Of a stretch of DNA of 64,000 bases, positions 27,944 to 37,672 are shown piece by piece; position 1 is the first letter of the stretch, and each line of letters begins with the position of its first letter. The DNA is taken from NCBI RefSeq assembly GCF_017356265.1, contig NZ_JAFNAW010000012.1:1-64000 (forward strand). Reading direction: 5' to 3'. The position numbers and the translations under genes were made by a program. The DNA is from Paracoccus fontiphilus (lineage in GTDB: Bacteria; Pseudomonadota; Alphaproteobacteria; Rhodobacterales; Rhodobacteraceae). The notes beneath the pieces were generated by a model. That model was not told the DNA's origin. It ran no database searches and saw only the letters and a list, made by a program, of their open reading frames with translations.

Positions 27944-28177
27944 TCAGACCGCGCCCTTGATGAAGGTCACCGCATCGCCGACGGTCTGGATGGTTTCGGC
28001 GGCATCGTCCGGGATCTCGATCCCGAATTCTTCCTCGAACGCCATGACCAGCTCGACGGTGTCGAGGCTGTCGGCCCCCAGGTCGTCGATGAACGAGGCG
28101 GATTCGACCACCTTGTCTTCCTCGACGCCCAGATGCTCGACCACGATCTTCTTCACGCGATCAGCGATATCGCTCAT
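27944..28177 (-). CDS. acpP: Acyl carrier protein
   Basis: A 77-residue acidic four-helix carrier that holds growing fatty acids on 4'-phosphopantetheine. The attachment serine is in [18 protein letters not shown]. It follows fabG on the same strand across 147 bases with its own likely promoter (28272-28299), as is usual for this strongly expressed gene, and is closed by a terminator. FabD and FabG encoded upstream act on it directly. Confidence 0.98.
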   Translation of the reverse strand: MSDIADRVKKIVVEHLGVEEDKVVESASFIDDLGADSLDTVELVMAFEEEFGIEIPDDAAETIQTVGDAVTFIKGAV

Positions 28178-28271
28178 GTCACATCCTCATTCTCGCGGGC
28201 ATCCGCCCATTTTGTCTGCGGACTGGCGGTCCGCTTTTGCACAGGGCGGTTTCCCTGCTGCTAAAGCCGGG

Positions 28272-28299
28272 GATATAGCACCCGTGAACCCTCTTGCAA
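28272..28299 (-). promoter_or_regulatory. Likely sigma-70 promoter of acpP
   Basis: On the minus strand: -35 TTGCAA (28294-28299), a 16-base spacer, and -10 TATATC (28272-28277) preceded by TGC, giving an extended -10. It lies 95 bases upstream of the acpP start, in the fabG-acpP gap. Confidence 0.5.
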
Positions 28300-28324
28300 C
28301 CGCTTTCGCGCGCGCGGGCGCGCG

Positions 28325-29062
28325 TCAGACCATCGCCATGCCGCCATTCACATGCAGCGTGGCGCCGGTGACATAGCCCGCCTCCGGGCTGGCCAGATAC
28401 AGCACCGCCGCCGCGATCTCGGACGGCGCGCCCATGCGGCCCGCGGGGATCTGGCCCAGGATCTTGCCCTTCTGGTCGTCGTTCAGCTTGTCGGTCATCG
28501 CGGTCTCGATAAAGCCGGGCGCCACGCAGTTCACGGTGATGCCCCGGCTTGCGACCTCATGGGCCAGCGACTTCGACATGCCCATCAGGCCCGCCTTGGC
28601 GGCGGCATAGTTGCCCTGCCCCGGATTGCCCGTGGCCCCCACGACCGAGGTGATGTTGACGATCCGCCCCCAGCGGGCCTTCATCATGGGCCGCAGGGCT
28701 GCGCGCGACAGGCGGAACACGCTGGACAGGTTCACCTCCAGCACCTGCGCCCATTCCTCGTCCGACATGCGCATGAACAGGTTGTCGCGCGTGATGCCCG
28801 CGTTGTTGACCAGGATATCGACCGAGCCCATGGCCCCGGCCGCGTCCTTGATCAGCCCGGCCGCAGCCTCGGGCTCGGACAGGTTGGCGGGCACCACATG
28901 CGCCCGCTCGCCCAGTCTGGCCGCCAGTTCCCGCAAGGGCGCCTCGCGCGTGCCGGACAGGGCGACGGTTGCGCCTGCCGCGTGCAGCGCCTCGGCGATG
29001 GCGCGGCCGATGCCGCCGGATGCGCCCGTCACCAAAGCCGTCTTGCCTGTCAGATCGAACAT
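28325..29062 (-). CDS. fabG: 3-oxoacyl-ACP reductase FabG
   Basis: NADPH-dependent short-chain reductase of fatty-acid elongation, 245 residues. Rossmann motif TGASGGIGRAIA, catalytic Ser in ITSVVGATGNPGQGNYAAAK with Tyr and Lys in YAAAK, and the NNAG block in LVNNAGITRDN. The start at 29062 (MFDLTGKTALVTG) matches the family. An ATG 15 bases upstream is in frame but lies inside repeat copy D, whose GAAAG plus AGA tail can serve as the ribosome site for 29062. Upstream fabD is on the same strand, 60 bases away. Confidence 0.96.
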   Translation of the reverse strand: MFDLTGKTALVTGASGGIGRAIAEALHAAGATVALSGTREAPLRELAARLGERAHVVPANLSEPEAAAGLIKDAAGAMGSVDILVNNAGITRDNLFMRMSDEEWAQVLEVNLSSVFRLSRAALRPMMKARWGRIVNITSVVGATGNPGQGNYAAAKAGLMGMSKSLAHEVASRGITVNCVAPGFIETAMTDKLNDDQKGKILGQIPAGRMGAPSEIAAAVLYLASPEAGYVTGATLHVNGGMAMV

Positions 29063-29070
29063 GGCCGTCT

Positions 29071-29116
29071 CTTTCATCTTGGTCCAAATATCCCGGGGTC
29101 CGGGGCAGCGCCCCGG
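29071..29116 (-). repeat. Dispersed hairpin-core repeat, copy D
   Basis: Fills most of the fabD-fabG gap, in the sense orientation. Read on the minus strand: stem CCGGGGC/GCCCCGG (29100-29116), ACCCCGGGA, then the core TATTTGGACCAAGATGAAAG. Its last bases end eight bases before the fabG ATG and appear to provide the ribosome-binding site. Nearly identical to copy C. Confidence 0.65.
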
Positions 29117-29122
29117 TCCGCC

Positions 29123-30049
29123 TCAGCCCTTCAGCGCCGCGATATCCGCAGGGGCGCCGACATTCCGCACGGTTACATCCTTGGCGATCCGCTTGATCAT
29201 CCCCCCCAGCGCCTTGCCCGCGCCGATCTCCCAGAACTCGACCACGCCCGCCCCCGCCATGTTGGCGATGGATTCGCGCCAGCGCACCGTGCCCGTCACC
29301 TGCTCGACCAGCAGCCGCCGGATCGCGCCGGGCTCCGTCACCGCCTCGGCGCGGACATTGGCGACCAGCGGCACCGCGGGGGGCTGGATGTCCACGCCCG
29401 CCAGGGCCTCGGCCATTGCCGCCGCCGCGGGCTGCATCAGCACCGAATGGAACGGCGCCGAGACCGGCAGCATCAGCGCCCGCTTGGCGCCCGCCTCCTT
29501 TATCGCCGCCGCCGCACGCTCCACGGCGGCCTTGTGGCCCGAGATCACCACCTGCCCCGGATCGTTGTCGTTGGCCGCCTGCACGACCTCGTCGCCCGCC
29601 ACCTCGCGCGCGATCCGGTCAACGGTGGCGAAGTCCAGCCCCAGGATCGCCGCCATGGCCCCCTGGCCCACCGGCACGGCTTCCTGCATGGCCTGGCCCC
29701 GCAAGCGCAGCAGACGCGCCGTATCCTCCAGCGTCAGCGAGCCCGCCGCGCACAGCGCCGAGTATTCGCCCAGCGAATGCCCCGCCACGAAGTTCGCGTC
29801 CGCAATGGTGATCCCTTCGGATTCCAGCGCCCGGAACGCCGCCATCGAGGTCGCCATCAACGCCGGCTGCGCGTTCCGCGTCAGCGTCAGCGTGTCGATG
29901 TCGCCGGTCCAGATCAGATCCGACAACTTCTCCCCAAGCGCCTCGTCCACCTGCGCGAACACGTCGCGCGCGGCCGGATAGACCTCGGCCAGTTCGCGCC
30001 CCATGCCGATGGTCTGCGCCCCCTGGCCCGGAAAAACGAACGCGCGCAT
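29123..30049 (-). CDS. fabD: Malonyl-CoA:ACP transacylase FabD
   Basis: Transfers malonyl from CoA to ACP to supply fatty-acid elongation; 308 residues. FPGQGAQTIGMG opens the protein, the catalytic serine is in GHSLGEYSAL, and the catalytic His is in PVSAPFHSVLM. The start at 30049 (MRAFVFPGQGAQ) is the family N-terminus. It heads the fabD-fabG-acpP cluster. The gap to fabG (60 bases) contains repeat copy D. Confidence 0.97.
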   Translation of the reverse strand: MRAFVFPGQGAQTIGMGRELAEVYPAARDVFAQVDEALGEKLSDLIWTGDIDTLTLTRNAQPALMATSMAAFRALESEGITIADANFVAGHSLGEYSALCAAGSLTLEDTARLLRLRGQAMQEAVPVGQGAMAAILGLDFATVDRIAREVAGDEVVQAANDNDPGQVVISGHKAAVERAAAAIKEAGAKRALMLPVSAPFHSVLMQPAAAAMAEALAGVDIQPPAVPLVANVRAEAVTEPGAIRRLLVEQVTGTVRWRESIANMAGAGVVEFWEIGAGKALGGMIKRIAKDVTVRNVGAPADIAALKG

Positions 30050-30164
30050 GTGGGGTCTCCTGCGTAGTGAGTGTCTGACGGGGATAGCGCGCGGGCGGCG
30101 GCGGCGCAACGGGGCTGGGGCAGCGTCAGTCCGTGTCGCGCTGCGGGGCCTCGGCGCGAAGCCC

Positions 30165-30193
30165 AAAAAGAAAGGGGACCGACCGGCCCCCTT
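30165..30193 (-). terminator. Terminator of ndk
   Basis: On the minus strand: stem AAGGGG/CCCCTT with a roughly ten-base loop, then TTCTTTTTGGG. It begins 27 bases after the ndk stop, in the gap before fabD. Confidence 0.65.
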
Positions 30194-30219
30194 CCCCACG
30201 TCTATGGCAGGTCAGCCGA

Positions 30220-30642
30220 TCAGCCGACCAGTTCCAGGCCCGAGAAGAAGAACGCGATTTCTTCCTTCGCGGTCTCGGGGGCGTCGGACCCGTGGACCGA
30301 GTTCTCGCCGACCGACAGGGCGAACTCCTTGCGGATGGTGCCTTCGTCGGCCTGGGCGGGGTTGGTCGCGCCCATCACTTCGCGGTTCTTGGCAATGGCG
30401 CCCTCGCCTTCCAGGACCTGCACGACGACGGGCTCCGAGGCCATGAACTCGACCAGTTCGCCATAGAAGGGACGGTCCTTGTGGACCTCGTAGAACTTGC
30501 CAGCCTGCTCGGCCGACAGCTTGATGCGCTTCTGCGCGACGATGCGCAGGCCCGCATCCTCGAACTTGGCGTTGATCTTGCCGGTCAGGTTGCGGCGGGT
30601 GGCGTCGGGCTTGATGATGGAAAGCGTGCGTTCGATGGCCAT
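30220..30642 (-). CDS. ndk: Nucleoside diphosphate kinase
   Basis: Equilibrates nucleoside triphosphates through a phospho-histidine. At 140 residues it is standard. It starts with [15 protein letters not shown], and the active-site His is in [13 protein letters not shown] at 30642 fits the family N-terminus. It is a single gene with its own terminator, divergent from the AI-2E permease gene. Confidence 0.98.
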   Translation of the reverse strand: MAIERTLSIIKPDATRRNLTGKINAKFEDAGLRIVAQKRIKLSAEQAGKFYEVHKDRPFYGELVEFMASEPVVVQVLEGEGAIAKNREVMGATNPAQADEGTIRKEFALSVGENSVHGSDAPETAKEEIAFFFSGLELVG

Positions 30643-30795
30643 GGGGCATCCCTTTGCTGTGTCCGGCGGGCCAGCCCCGCCCGGTCGTGAAATCCGCGTC
30701 CGGTTATCAGGGATGGTATCTCGCGGCAAGCCGGGGGCATGATGCGCGCGAATCCCCACCGCCACGCCCGATGGCCCCAAGACAAAGGCGCGCGC

Positions 30796-31860
30796 ATGAC
30801 CGACCGTCCCCTGCCGTCCGACACCCAAGCCCGGCTGCGGCCCGGTCCCATCGCCACGATCTTCGCGGGGGCGCTGCTGCTGGCGGCAGCCTGGCAATGG
30901 TCCAATGTCCTGCTGCTGGGCTTCGGTGCGATCCTGATCGCCATCGCCCTGCGCGGGGGCGCCTCGCTGCTGAACCGCCGCTTCGGGCTGTCCTTCAAGC
31001 CGGGCGTGCTGCTGTGCGCCCTTGCAGCCATCCTGGTCATCGCCGGGATCGTGGCCTGGGCCGGGCCCTCGATCTCGGGGCAGTTCCGCCAGCTGATCGG
31101 CAGCCTGCCGCGCGCCTGGGAACAGGTCGAGGGCTGGCTGAGCAGCAGTTCCTTCGGCCAGTTCCTCGAACGCCGGATGGAGAACGCCTCGCAGGGCGGC
31201 GGCTCGGGTCCGACCGGCAGCATCCCCTCGGTCTTCGGCTACCTGACGGGAACGCTGACGACGGTCTTCGGCAGCGTCGCGAACCTGGTGCTGCTGGTGA
31301 CGGTCGCGATTTTCCTGGCGCTTGATGCGCCCATGTACCGAGGCGGCGCGCTGCGGCTGGTGCCGCAATCCTACCGCGCGCGGGCAGGCCGGATCGCAGA
31401 CGAGCTGGCGCGCGCCCTGGGCCGCTGGATGGGGGGGCAGGCGCTGGACATGGTGCTGGTGGCGCTTGTCACCGGCCTGGGCCTGTGGCTGCTGGGCGTG
31501 CCGCTGGCCCTGGTCCTTGGCCTGATCGCCGGCCTGACCAACATCATCCCCGTGGTCGGCCCCTTCATGTCGGGCATTCCGGCGGTGCTGTTCGCGCTGA
31601 CGCAGGGCTTCGACCTGGCGATCTATGTCGCGCTGCTGTTCGTGGTCGTCCAGCAGCTTGAAGGCAACCTGCTGATGCCCCTGATCCAGCGGTTCGCCGC
31701 CGACCTGCCGCCCGCGCTGACGGTCCTGGCGATCCTGGCCTTCGGCAGCCTGTTCGGTTTCGCGGGGATCGTGCTGGCGACGCCGCTTCTGCTGGTCTCG
31801 ATCATCCTGGTCAAGCGCGTCTATGTCGAGGATATCCTGGGCGACCGGCAGGACGACTAG
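30796..31860 (+). CDS. AI-2E-family (TqsA/PerM-like) membrane protein
   Basis: A 354-residue inner-membrane protein with about seven or eight helices. The family blocks are [20 protein letters not shown] with VVGPFMSG and, near the end, [17 protein letters not shown]. The family was named from TqsA, an autoinducer-2 exporter, but many members act as Na+/H+ antiporters or have unknown substrates, so an AI-2 role should not be assumed. The start at 30796 (MTDRPLPS) is favoured over an in-frame ATG 57 bases upstream whose extra residues are unlike a membrane protein N-terminus. Confidence 0.85.
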   Translation: MTDRPLPSDTQARLRPGPIATIFAGALLLAAAWQWSNVLLLGFGAILIAIALRGGASLLNRRFGLSFKPGVLLCALAAILVIAGIVAWAGPSISGQFRQLIGSLPRAWEQVEGWLSSSSFGQFLERRMENASQGGGSGPTGSIPSVFGYLTGTLTTVFGSVANLVLLVTVAIFLALDAPMYRGGALRLVPQSYRARAGRIADELARALGRWMGGQALDMVLVALVTGLGLWLLGVPLALVLGLIAGLTNIIPVVGPFMSGIPAVLFALTQGFDLAIYVALLFVVVQQLEGNLLMPLIQRFAADLPPALTVLAILAFGSLFGFAGIVLATPLLLVSIILVKRVYVEDILGDRQDD

Positions 31861-31923
31861 ATTTTTTCGCACGATCTTCATGACAAGGCGCTATGATCGC
31901 ATTCGTTGATCCGGGGACGCCGA

Positions 31924-32679
31924 ATGCAACCATTGCGAAAGGGCCGGTACCTGGCCCGCCTGGCCGAGACATCCGATGACCTGCGCGCGACGCAGCGCCT
32001 GCGCTGGCTGTGCTTTGTCGCGCGCAACGGCGCGGCCGACGACGGCGCGCAACTGGACGCCGACGCCCTGGACGCCGAGTGCCGCCACATGCTGGTCGAG
32101 GACGGGACGACCGGCCAGCTTGCCTGCTGCTTCCGGTTCCTGCCGCTGGACGGGGGCCGGGACATCGCCCGCAGCTATTCCGCCCAGTTCTACGACCTTT
32201 CCGCCCTGGAATCCTTCGACGCCCCCATGCTGGAAGTGGGGCGCTTCTGCGTCCATCCGTCCATGCGCGACCCCGACATCATCCGCACCGCCTGGGCCGC
32301 GCTGACCCGCCTGGTCGAGGAAAGCGGCGTCCAGATGCTGTTCGGCTGTTCCAGCTTCATCGGGACCGAGCCCGAGGCCCACGCCGACGCCTTTGCCGTC
32401 CTGCGTGCCCGTCACTTGGCCCCGGGCCGCTGGTGGCCCCGGATCAAGGCACCCAACGTCTTTCGTTTCGCCCGCGCGCTCCTGCCGGGGCAGCCCGATC
32501 CCCGGCGCGCGATGGCCGCCATGCCGCCCTTGCTGCGCAGCTACCTGGCGCTTGGCGGCTGGGTCAGCGATCACGCGGTCGTCGATCCCGCCTTGCGGAC
32601 CATGCACGTCTTCACCGGGGTCGAGATCGGGGCCATTCCGGCCGCGCGACGCAGGCTGCTGCTGACAGCGGCATCCTGA
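31924..32679 (+). CDS. GNAT-fold N-acyltransferase, OlsB-like
   Basis: A 251-residue protein of the acyl-ACP-dependent N-acyltransferase group that contains OlsB, which makes lyso-ornithine lipid from ornithine and 3-hydroxyacyl-ACP. Typical blocks are RLRWLCFVARNG near the start, the conserved DAPMLEVGRFCVHPSMRD, and FGCSSFIGTEP. OlsA, the second acyltransferase of ornithine-lipid synthesis, is not in the window. A hydroxyacyl- or homoserine-lactone-type product is also possible. ATG 31924 is used; an in-frame TTG lies 18 bases upstream. A TATGAT -10-like hexamer lies at 31892-31897, without a clear -35. Confidence 0.78.
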   Translation: MQPLRKGRYLARLAETSDDLRATQRLRWLCFVARNGAADDGAQLDADALDAECRHMLVEDGTTGQLACCFRFLPLDGGRDIARSYSAQFYDLSALESFDAPMLEVGRFCVHPSMRDPDIIRTAWAALTRLVEESGVQMLFGCSSFIGTEPEAHADAFAVLRARHLAPGRWWPRIKAPNVFRFARALLPGQPDPRRAMAAMPPLLRSYLALGGWVSDHAVVDPALRTMHVFTGVEIGAIPAARRRLLLTAAS

Positions 32680-32809
32680 TCCTGCACCTGCCGTTCCGTT
32701 AGGCAGATTGCCCATTCCAAAGTCATACGCTCGATAGCTGCATGTCGCGCGGGCACCATATGACCCGCCGCCGATTGACCTTTCCGCCACGGGACCGCCC
32801 TTTCGGGGC

Positions 32810-33625
32810 ATGTTCGACAGCCTCGCGACCCAACCATCCCTCCAGCGCAGCAAAGGTGCGGCGCATGTGGTCATGGGCCCGCGCGGCGTGATCGATCTGG
32901 CGCAGTCCGGCTCGGCCAAGGCGATGCTGCCCCGCATGACCTCCGGCCTGCCCGAGATCGTGTTCCTGAACACCTCCGGCGGGCTGGCCTCGGGCGACCG
33001 GCTGTCCCTTGCCCTCACCCTGCGCCCCGGAACGCGCGCCCTGGCGACGACGCAGACGGCCGAGCGGGCCTATCGCGCCGAAGGCGATGCGGCCCGGGCC
33101 GCCGTTCGCCTGCAGGTGGGCGAGAACAGCTGGCTTGACTGGCTGCCGCAGGAAACCATCCTGTTCGACGGCGCCCGGCTGGAGCGGGAGACCGCCGTGG
33201 ACCTTGCCCCCGGCGCGGGCTGCCTGCTGCTGGAGATGATCGTGCTGGGCCGCCTGGCCATGGGCGAACGCCCCCGCCGCCTGCGCCTGCGCGACCGTCG
33301 CATCGTCCGGCAGGCGGGACGGATCGTTCATCATGACGCCATGGCGCTTGACGACGCGGCCCTGCCCCGGCTGGACGGCCCGGCGCTGCTGGACGGTGCC
33401 CGCTGCATGGCGACGCTGGCGATGATCGCCCCCCATGCGCCCGACCTGCTGTCCCGCACGCGCGCGGTTCTGGACGAACCCGGCGTGACCGGCGCCGCCA
33501 GCGCCCCGCCGGGGCGGCTGGTGGTGCGCCTGCTTGCAGGGAACAACTGGCCCTTGCGGCGGCAGGTCAACCGCTTGCTGGCCGCCCTGCGCCCCGATCC
33601 CCTTCCCCGTATCTGGCAGGTCTGA
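32810..33625 (+). CDS. ureD: Urease accessory protein UreD
   Basis: Scaffold for nickel insertion into urease, acting with UreF and UreG; 271 residues. Recognisable blocks are [11 protein letters not shown] and [12 protein letters not shown] in the N-terminal half, and [13 protein letters not shown]. It is the first gene of a seven-gene urease cluster (ureDABCEFG), followed two bases after its stop by ureA. The 130-base gap upstream must hold the promoter; I found neither a convincing sigma-70 nor a sigma-54 site there. Confidence 0.95.
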   Translation: MFDSLATQPSLQRSKGAAHVVMGPRGVIDLAQSGSAKAMLPRMTSGLPEIVFLNTSGGLASGDRLSLALTLRPGTRALATTQTAERAYRAEGDAARAAVRLQVGENSWLDWLPQETILFDGARLERETAVDLAPGAGCLLLEMIVLGRLAMGERPRRLRLRDRRIVRQAGRIVHHDAMALDDAALPRLDGPALLDGARCMATLAMIAPHAPDLLSRTRAVLDEPGVTGAASAPPGRLVVRLLAGNNWPLRRQVNRLLAALRPDPLPRIWQV

Positions 33626-33627
33626 CG

Positions 33628-33942
33628 ATGAACCTTACCCCGCGAGAGCGCGAAAAGCTGCTGGTCTCGGTCGCCGCGATGGTGGCGCGCGGCCGCCTTC
33701 AGCGCGGCGTCAAGCTGAACCACCCCGAGGCCATTGCCCTGATCACCGACTTCGTGGTGGAAGGCGCGCGAGACGGCCGCAGCGTGGCCGACCTGATGGG
33801 GGCGGGCGCCCATGTGATCACGGCCAACCAGTGCATGGCCGGCGTGCCCGCCATGATCGAATCCGTCCAGGTCGAGGCCACCTTTCCCGACGGGACCAAG
33901 CTTGTGACCGTTCACCACCCCATCCGAGAGGCCGACGCATGA
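33628..33942 (+). CDS. ureA: Urease gamma subunit
   Basis: Small structural subunit, 104 residues. The sequence [24 protein letters not shown] and [20 protein letters not shown] are family hallmarks. UreA, UreB and UreC are separate here, as in most Gram-negative bacteria. The stop overlaps the ureB start (ATGA). Confidence 0.98.
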   Translation: MNLTPREREKLLVSVAAMVARGRLQRGVKLNHPEAIALITDFVVEGARDGRSVADLMGAGAHVITANQCMAGVPAMIESVQVEATFPDGTKLVTVHHPIREADA

Positions 33943-34244
33943 TCCCCGGTGAAATCCTGCCCGCCCCCGGCGAGATCACCCTGAACGAAGGGCGCGATCC
34001 GGTCACCGTCATGGTCGCCAACACCGGCGACCGCCCGATCCAGGTCGGCAGCCACTACCACTTCGCCGAAACCAACCCGGCGCTGGACTTCGACCGCGCT
34101 GCCGCGCGCGGGATGCGCCTGTCGATCCCCGCCGGCACCGCCGTCCGCTTCGAGCCCGGCCAGTCGCGCGAGGTGCGCCTGATCCCCTTCGCGGGCGACC
34201 GGGTCGTGCAGGGTTTCCGCAAAGACGTCATGGGGGCGCTATGA
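33939..34244 (+). CDS. ureB: Urease beta subunit
   Basis: A 101-residue structural subunit that packs on the catalytic subunit. PGEI near the start, [19 protein letters not shown], and [19 protein letters not shown] are conserved. It overlaps ureA (start) and ureC (stop) by ATGA, so the three structural genes are translationally linked. Confidence 0.98.
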   Translation: MIPGEILPAPGEITLNEGRDPVTVMVANTGDRPIQVGSHYHFAETNPALDFDRAAARGMRLSIPAGTAVRFEPGQSREVRLIPFAGDRVVQGFRKDVMGAL

Positions 34245-35926
34245 CCCGCCTGTCCCGCGCCGACTACGCGGCGCTTTACGGCCCCACCACCGGCGACCGC
34301 ATCCGCCTGGCCGACACCGAACTGCTGATCGAGGTCGAGCGCGACCTGACCACCCCCGGAGAGGAGGTCAAGTTCGGCGGCGGCAAGGTCGTCCGCGACG
34401 GCATGGGCCAGTCGCAGGTCACGCGCGCGGGCGGCGCGATGGACACCGTCATCACCGGTGTCGTGGTCTTTGACCATCAGGGGATCACCAAGGCCGACGT
34501 GGGCCTGCGGGACGGCCGCATCGCGGGCATCGGCAAGGCGGGCAATCCCGACACGCAGCCGGGCGTCACGCTGATCATCGGTCCCGGCACCGAGATCATC
34601 GCGGGCGAGGGGCGCATCCTGACGCCCGGCGGCTTCGACTGCCACATCCACTACATCTGCCCGCAGCAGGTGGACCACGCGCTGCATTCCGGCGTCACGA
34701 CCCTGCTGGGCGGCGGCACCGGGCCCGCGCACGGCACGCTGGCCACCACCTGCACCCCCGGCCCCTGGCACATCGCCCGGATGATGGAGGCCTGCGCGGA
34801 CCTGCCCGTCAACATCGGCATCGCCGGCAAGGGCAACGCCTCCGTTCCCGCGCCGCTGGAGGAACAGATCCGCGCCGGCGCCTGCGCGCTGAAGCTGCAC
34901 GAGGACTGGGGCACCACCCCCGCCGCCATCGACTGCTGCCTGTCCGTCGCCGACCGCATGGACGTGCAGGTGATGATCCACACCGACACGCTGAACGAAT
35001 CCGGCTTCGTCGAGGACACCATGGCCGCCATCGCGGGCCGGACCATCCACGCCTATCACACCGAGGGCGCGGGCGGCGGGCACGCGCCCGACATCATCCG
35101 CATGGTCGGCATGGCGAACGTCCTGCCGTCGTCCACCAACCCGACGCGCCCCTATACCGGCAACACGATCGAGGAACACCTCGACATGCTGATGGTGTGC
35201 CACCACCTCGACCGCCGCGTCCCCGAGGACGTGGCCTTCGCCGAATCGCGCATCCGCCGCGAAACCATCGCGGCCGAGGATATCCTGCACGACCTGGGCG
35301 CGTTCTCCGTCATCTCCTCGGACAGCCAGGCCATGGGCCGGATCGGCGAGGTGATCATCCGCACCTGGCAGACCGCCGACAAGATGCGCCGCCAGCGCGG
35401 CCGGCTGAACGGCGAGACGGGCCAGAACGACAACCTGCGCGCCCGCCGCTACATCGCCAAATACACCATCAACCCGGCCATCGCGCATGGCGTGTCCGCG
35501 CATATCGGCTCCATCACGCCGGGCAAACGCGCCGACCTGGTGCTGTGGTCGCCCGCCTTCTTCGGCGTCAAGCCCGAGATGGTCCTGGTCGGCGGCCAGA
35601 TCAGCGTGGCGCAGATGGGCGATCCGAACGGGTCCATTCCCGTGCAGCCGATGTTCAGCCGCCCGATGTGGGGACACACGGGCCGCGCCTCGGCGCTGTT
35701 CGTCAGCGGGGCGGGGCTGGAGAACGGCGCGGGCGACGGGTTGTCCAAGACCCTGATCGCGGTGGAAAACACCCGCGGCATCGGCAAGGCCGACATGGTC
35801 CTGAACGACGCCATGCCCCGGATCGAGGTCGATCCCGAAACCTATGAGGTCCGCGCCGACGGGGAACTCCTGACCTGCGAACCCGCCACGGAACTGCCGA
35901 TGGCCCAACGCTATTTCCTGTTCTAA
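34241..35926 (+). CDS. ureC: Urease alpha (catalytic) subunit
   Basis: Hydrolyses urea to ammonia and carbamate with a di-nickel centre; 561 residues. All ligands are in place: His135 and His137 (DCHIHYIC), carbamylated Lys218 ([11 protein letters not shown]), His247 (MIHTDT), His273 (AYHTEG) and Asp361 (SSDSQAMGR). The flap residues are Cys320 and His321 in MVCHHLD. Each position is one higher than in the Klebsiella enzyme, so the protein should be fully active. It needs UreD, UreF, UreG and UreE, all encoded in this operon. Confidence 0.99.
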   Translation: MTRLSRADYAALYGPTTGDRIRLADTELLIEVERDLTTPGEEVKFGGGKVVRDGMGQSQVTRAGGAMDTVITGVVVFDHQGITKADVGLRDGRIAGIGKAGNPDTQPGVTLIIGPGTEIIAGEGRILTPGGFDCHIHYICPQQVDHALHSGVTTLLGGGTGPAHGTLATTCTPGPWHIARMMEACADLPVNIGIAGKGNASVPAPLEEQIRAGACALKLHEDWGTTPAAIDCCLSVADRMDVQVMIHTDTLNESGFVEDTMAAIAGRTIHAYHTEGAGGGHAPDIIRMVGMANVLPSSTNPTRPYTGNTIEEHLDMLMVCHHLDRRVPEDVAFAESRIRRETIAAEDILHDLGAFSVISSDSQAMGRIGEVIIRTWQTADKMRRQRGRLNGETGQNDNLRARRYIAKYTINPAIAHGVSAHIGSITPGKRADLVLWSPAFFGVKPEMVLVGGQISVAQMGDPNGSIPVQPMFSRPMWGHTGRASALFVSGAGLENGAGDGLSKTLIAVENTRGIGKADMVLNDAMPRIEVDPETYEVRADGELLTCEPATELPMAQRYFLF

Positions 35927-35935
35927 GGGACGCCC

Positions 35936-36427
35936 ATGATCACCGCCGCCCGCATCATCCGCAACGCCCCCGCGCCCTTTGACGGTCAGATCGCGCTGGA
36001 CTACGAAGGCCGCCTGCTGCGGCGGCGCAAGCTGGCGACGGGCACGGGCGAGTTCCTGGTGGACCTGCCCGAAGTCACGAGCCTGGAAGACGGCGATGCG
36101 TTCGAACTGTCCGACGGCCGCCGCATCGTCGTGCGCGCGAAACCCGAACCGGTGCTGATCGTCCGGGGCGACCTGGCGCGCCTCGCCTGGCACATCGGCA
36201 ACCGCCACACCCCCTGCCGGATCGAGGCCGACCGCCTCCTCATCCGCCAGGATCACGTGCTGGAGGCCATGCTGCGCCACCTGGGCGCCGCCATCAGCCG
36301 CGACGACCTGCCCTTCCGCCCGGAAGGCGGCGCCTATGGCCATGGCCGCACCTTCGGCCACTCGCACGGCCCTTCCGACGATCACGCGCATGACCATTCC
36401 CACAGCCACGACCGCCACCACGCCTGA
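35936..36427 (+). CDS. ureE: Urease nickel metallochaperone UreE
   Basis: Delivers nickel to the UreG/UreF/UreD complex; 163 residues. The N-terminal peptide-binding domain is followed by the metal-binding domain with WHIGNRHTPCRIEADRLLI, which holds the conserved dimer-interface His region. The last 34 residues contain ten His, a nickel-storage tail like that of Klebsiella UreE. The final 38 bases of this His-rich tail overlap the start of ureF in another frame. Confidence 0.95.
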   Translation: MITAARIIRNAPAPFDGQIALDYEGRLLRRRKLATGTGEFLVDLPEVTSLEDGDAFELSDGRRIVVRAKPEPVLIVRGDLARLAWHIGNRHTPCRIEADRLLIRQDHVLEAMLRHLGAAISRDDLPFRPEGGAYGHGRTFGHSHGPSDDHAHDHSHSHDRHHA

Positions 36428-37052
36428 GGCCGCGCGCCTGCTGCTGGCGCAACTCCTGTCGCCCGCCTTCCCGGTGGGCGGCTTCGCGTGGTCGCAGGGG
36501 CTGGAATGGGCGATGGACGCGGGCATCGTCGCCCGCGCGACCCTGCCGCGATGGCTGGCCGACTGGCTGGACCACGGCGCTGGCTGGACCGATGCTGTCC
36601 TGGTCGCGCTGTCGCTGCGCTCCGCCGATCACGCTGCCCTGGACGATTTGACCCGCGCGGCCTGCCTGACCTTGCAGAGGCTTGCGGAAACCGTCGAACA
36701 AGGCACCGCCTTCGCTGCCAACATCGCCGCGCTGACCGGCCAGCCGCAGCCCGCCGCCACGCTGCCGGTCGCCTTCGGCCGCGCCTGCGCCGGGATGCCA
36801 CTGCCGCATCCCGAACTCATAGCGGCCTTCCTGCAGGCGCAGGCCGCCGCGCTGATCTCGGCCGCCGTGCGCTTCCTGCCCCTCGGCCCTGTCGAAGGCC
36901 AGCGAATGCTGACCGCCCTGCAACCCGCGATCCTTTCCGCAGCCGCCCGTGCGGCCCTGGCGACCGAGGCCGACCTTGCCGGCGCCGCCTGGGGCGCCGA
37001 CATTGCCGCCATGCGGCACGAAACCATGACAGTCAGGATATTCCGATCATGA
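36390..37052 (+). CDS. ureF: Urease accessory protein UreF
   Basis: A helical protein of 220 residues that bridges UreD and UreG during nickel insertion. The block [18 protein letters not shown] is the family signature; the C-terminal [12 protein letters not shown] is typical. The ATG at 36390 is the first plausible start ahead of the conserved region and lies inside ureE, overlapping it by 38 bases; no ATG, GTG or TTG lies between there and the core in frame. The stop overlaps ureG (ATGA). Confidence 0.93.
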   Translation: MTIPTATTATTPEAARLLLAQLLSPAFPVGGFAWSQGLEWAMDAGIVARATLPRWLADWLDHGAGWTDAVLVALSLRSADHAALDDLTRAACLTLQRLAETVEQGTAFAANIAALTGQPQPAATLPVAFGRACAGMPLPHPELIAAFLQAQAAALISAAVRFLPLGPVEGQRMLTALQPAILSAAARAALATEADLAGAAWGADIAAMRHETMTVRIFRS

Positions 37053-37672
37053 GCAGCCACGGCCCCCTCCGCGTCGGCATCGGCGGTCCCGTCGGCGCGG
37101 GCAAGACCACGCTGACCGAACAGCTGGCCCGCGCCCTTGCCCCCCGCCTGTCCATGGCGGTCATCACCAACGACATCTACACCCGAGAGGACGCCGAGGC
37201 GCTGATGCGCGCCCAGGTCCTGCCGCAGGACCGCATCCGGGGCGTGGAAACCGGCGGCTGCCCCCATACCGCGATCCGCGAGGATGCCAGCATCAATCTG
37301 GCCGCCATCGCGGACCTGAACGCGGCCTTTCCCGACCTTGACCTGGTGCTGATCGAATCGGGCGGCGACAACCTGGCCGCGACCTTTTCGCCCGAACTTG
37401 CGGACCTGACCATCTATGTCATCGACACCGCCGCAGGCCAGGACATCCCCCGCAAGCGCGGGCCGGGGCTGGCGCGGTCGGACCTGCTGGTCGTGAACAA
37501 GACCGATCTGGCGCCCCATGTGGGGGTGGACGCGGCCCTGCTGGAAACCGATGCGCGAAAGGCGCGGGGTGCCCGCCCGGTGGTCATGGCGCAACTGCGC
37601 CACGGCAAGGGCGTGGACCAGATCGTCGAATTCCTGATCGACCAGGGCGGCTTGCAGCCCCGCGCGGCCTGA
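37049..37672 (+). CDS. ureG: Urease accessory GTPase UreG
   Basis: SIMIBI-class GTPase of 207 residues that powers nickel insertion. It has the P-loop [11 protein letters not shown], the metal-binding [15 protein letters not shown] (CPH motif), [15 protein letters not shown] and the guanine-specificity motif [12 protein letters not shown]. It is the last urease gene; urtA follows after 186 bases, which contain no strong terminator, so read-through is possible. Confidence 0.98.
   Translation: MSSHGPLRVGIGGPVGAGKTTLTEQLARALAPRLSMAVITNDIYTREDAEALMRAQVLPQDRIRGVETGGCPHTAIREDASINLAAIADLNAAFPDLDLVLIESGGDNLAATFSPELADLTIYVIDTAAGQDIPRKRGPGLARSDLLVVNKTDLAPHVGVDAALLETDARKARGARPVVMAQLRHGKGVDQIVEFLIDQGGLQPRAA

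Noticed and set aside
27957-27970. FNR-like word TTGATGAAGGTCAC inside acpP
   Set aside because: Only 8 of 10 positions match and it lies in the coding 3' end, not ahead of a gene.
30739-30795. Upstream ATG for the AI-2E-family gene
   Set aside because: The added residues are charged and unlike the family; the ATG at 30796 gives a normal N-terminus.
32680-32809. Sigma-54/NtrC promoter for the urease operon
   Set aside because: Nitrogen control would be expected, but no GG-N10-GC element with the right flanks is present in the gap.
34055-36526. Open frame of about 820 codons antisense to ureB-ureC-ureE
   Set aside because: The same GC-skew artefact; the sense strand encodes urease subunits with all catalytic residues.
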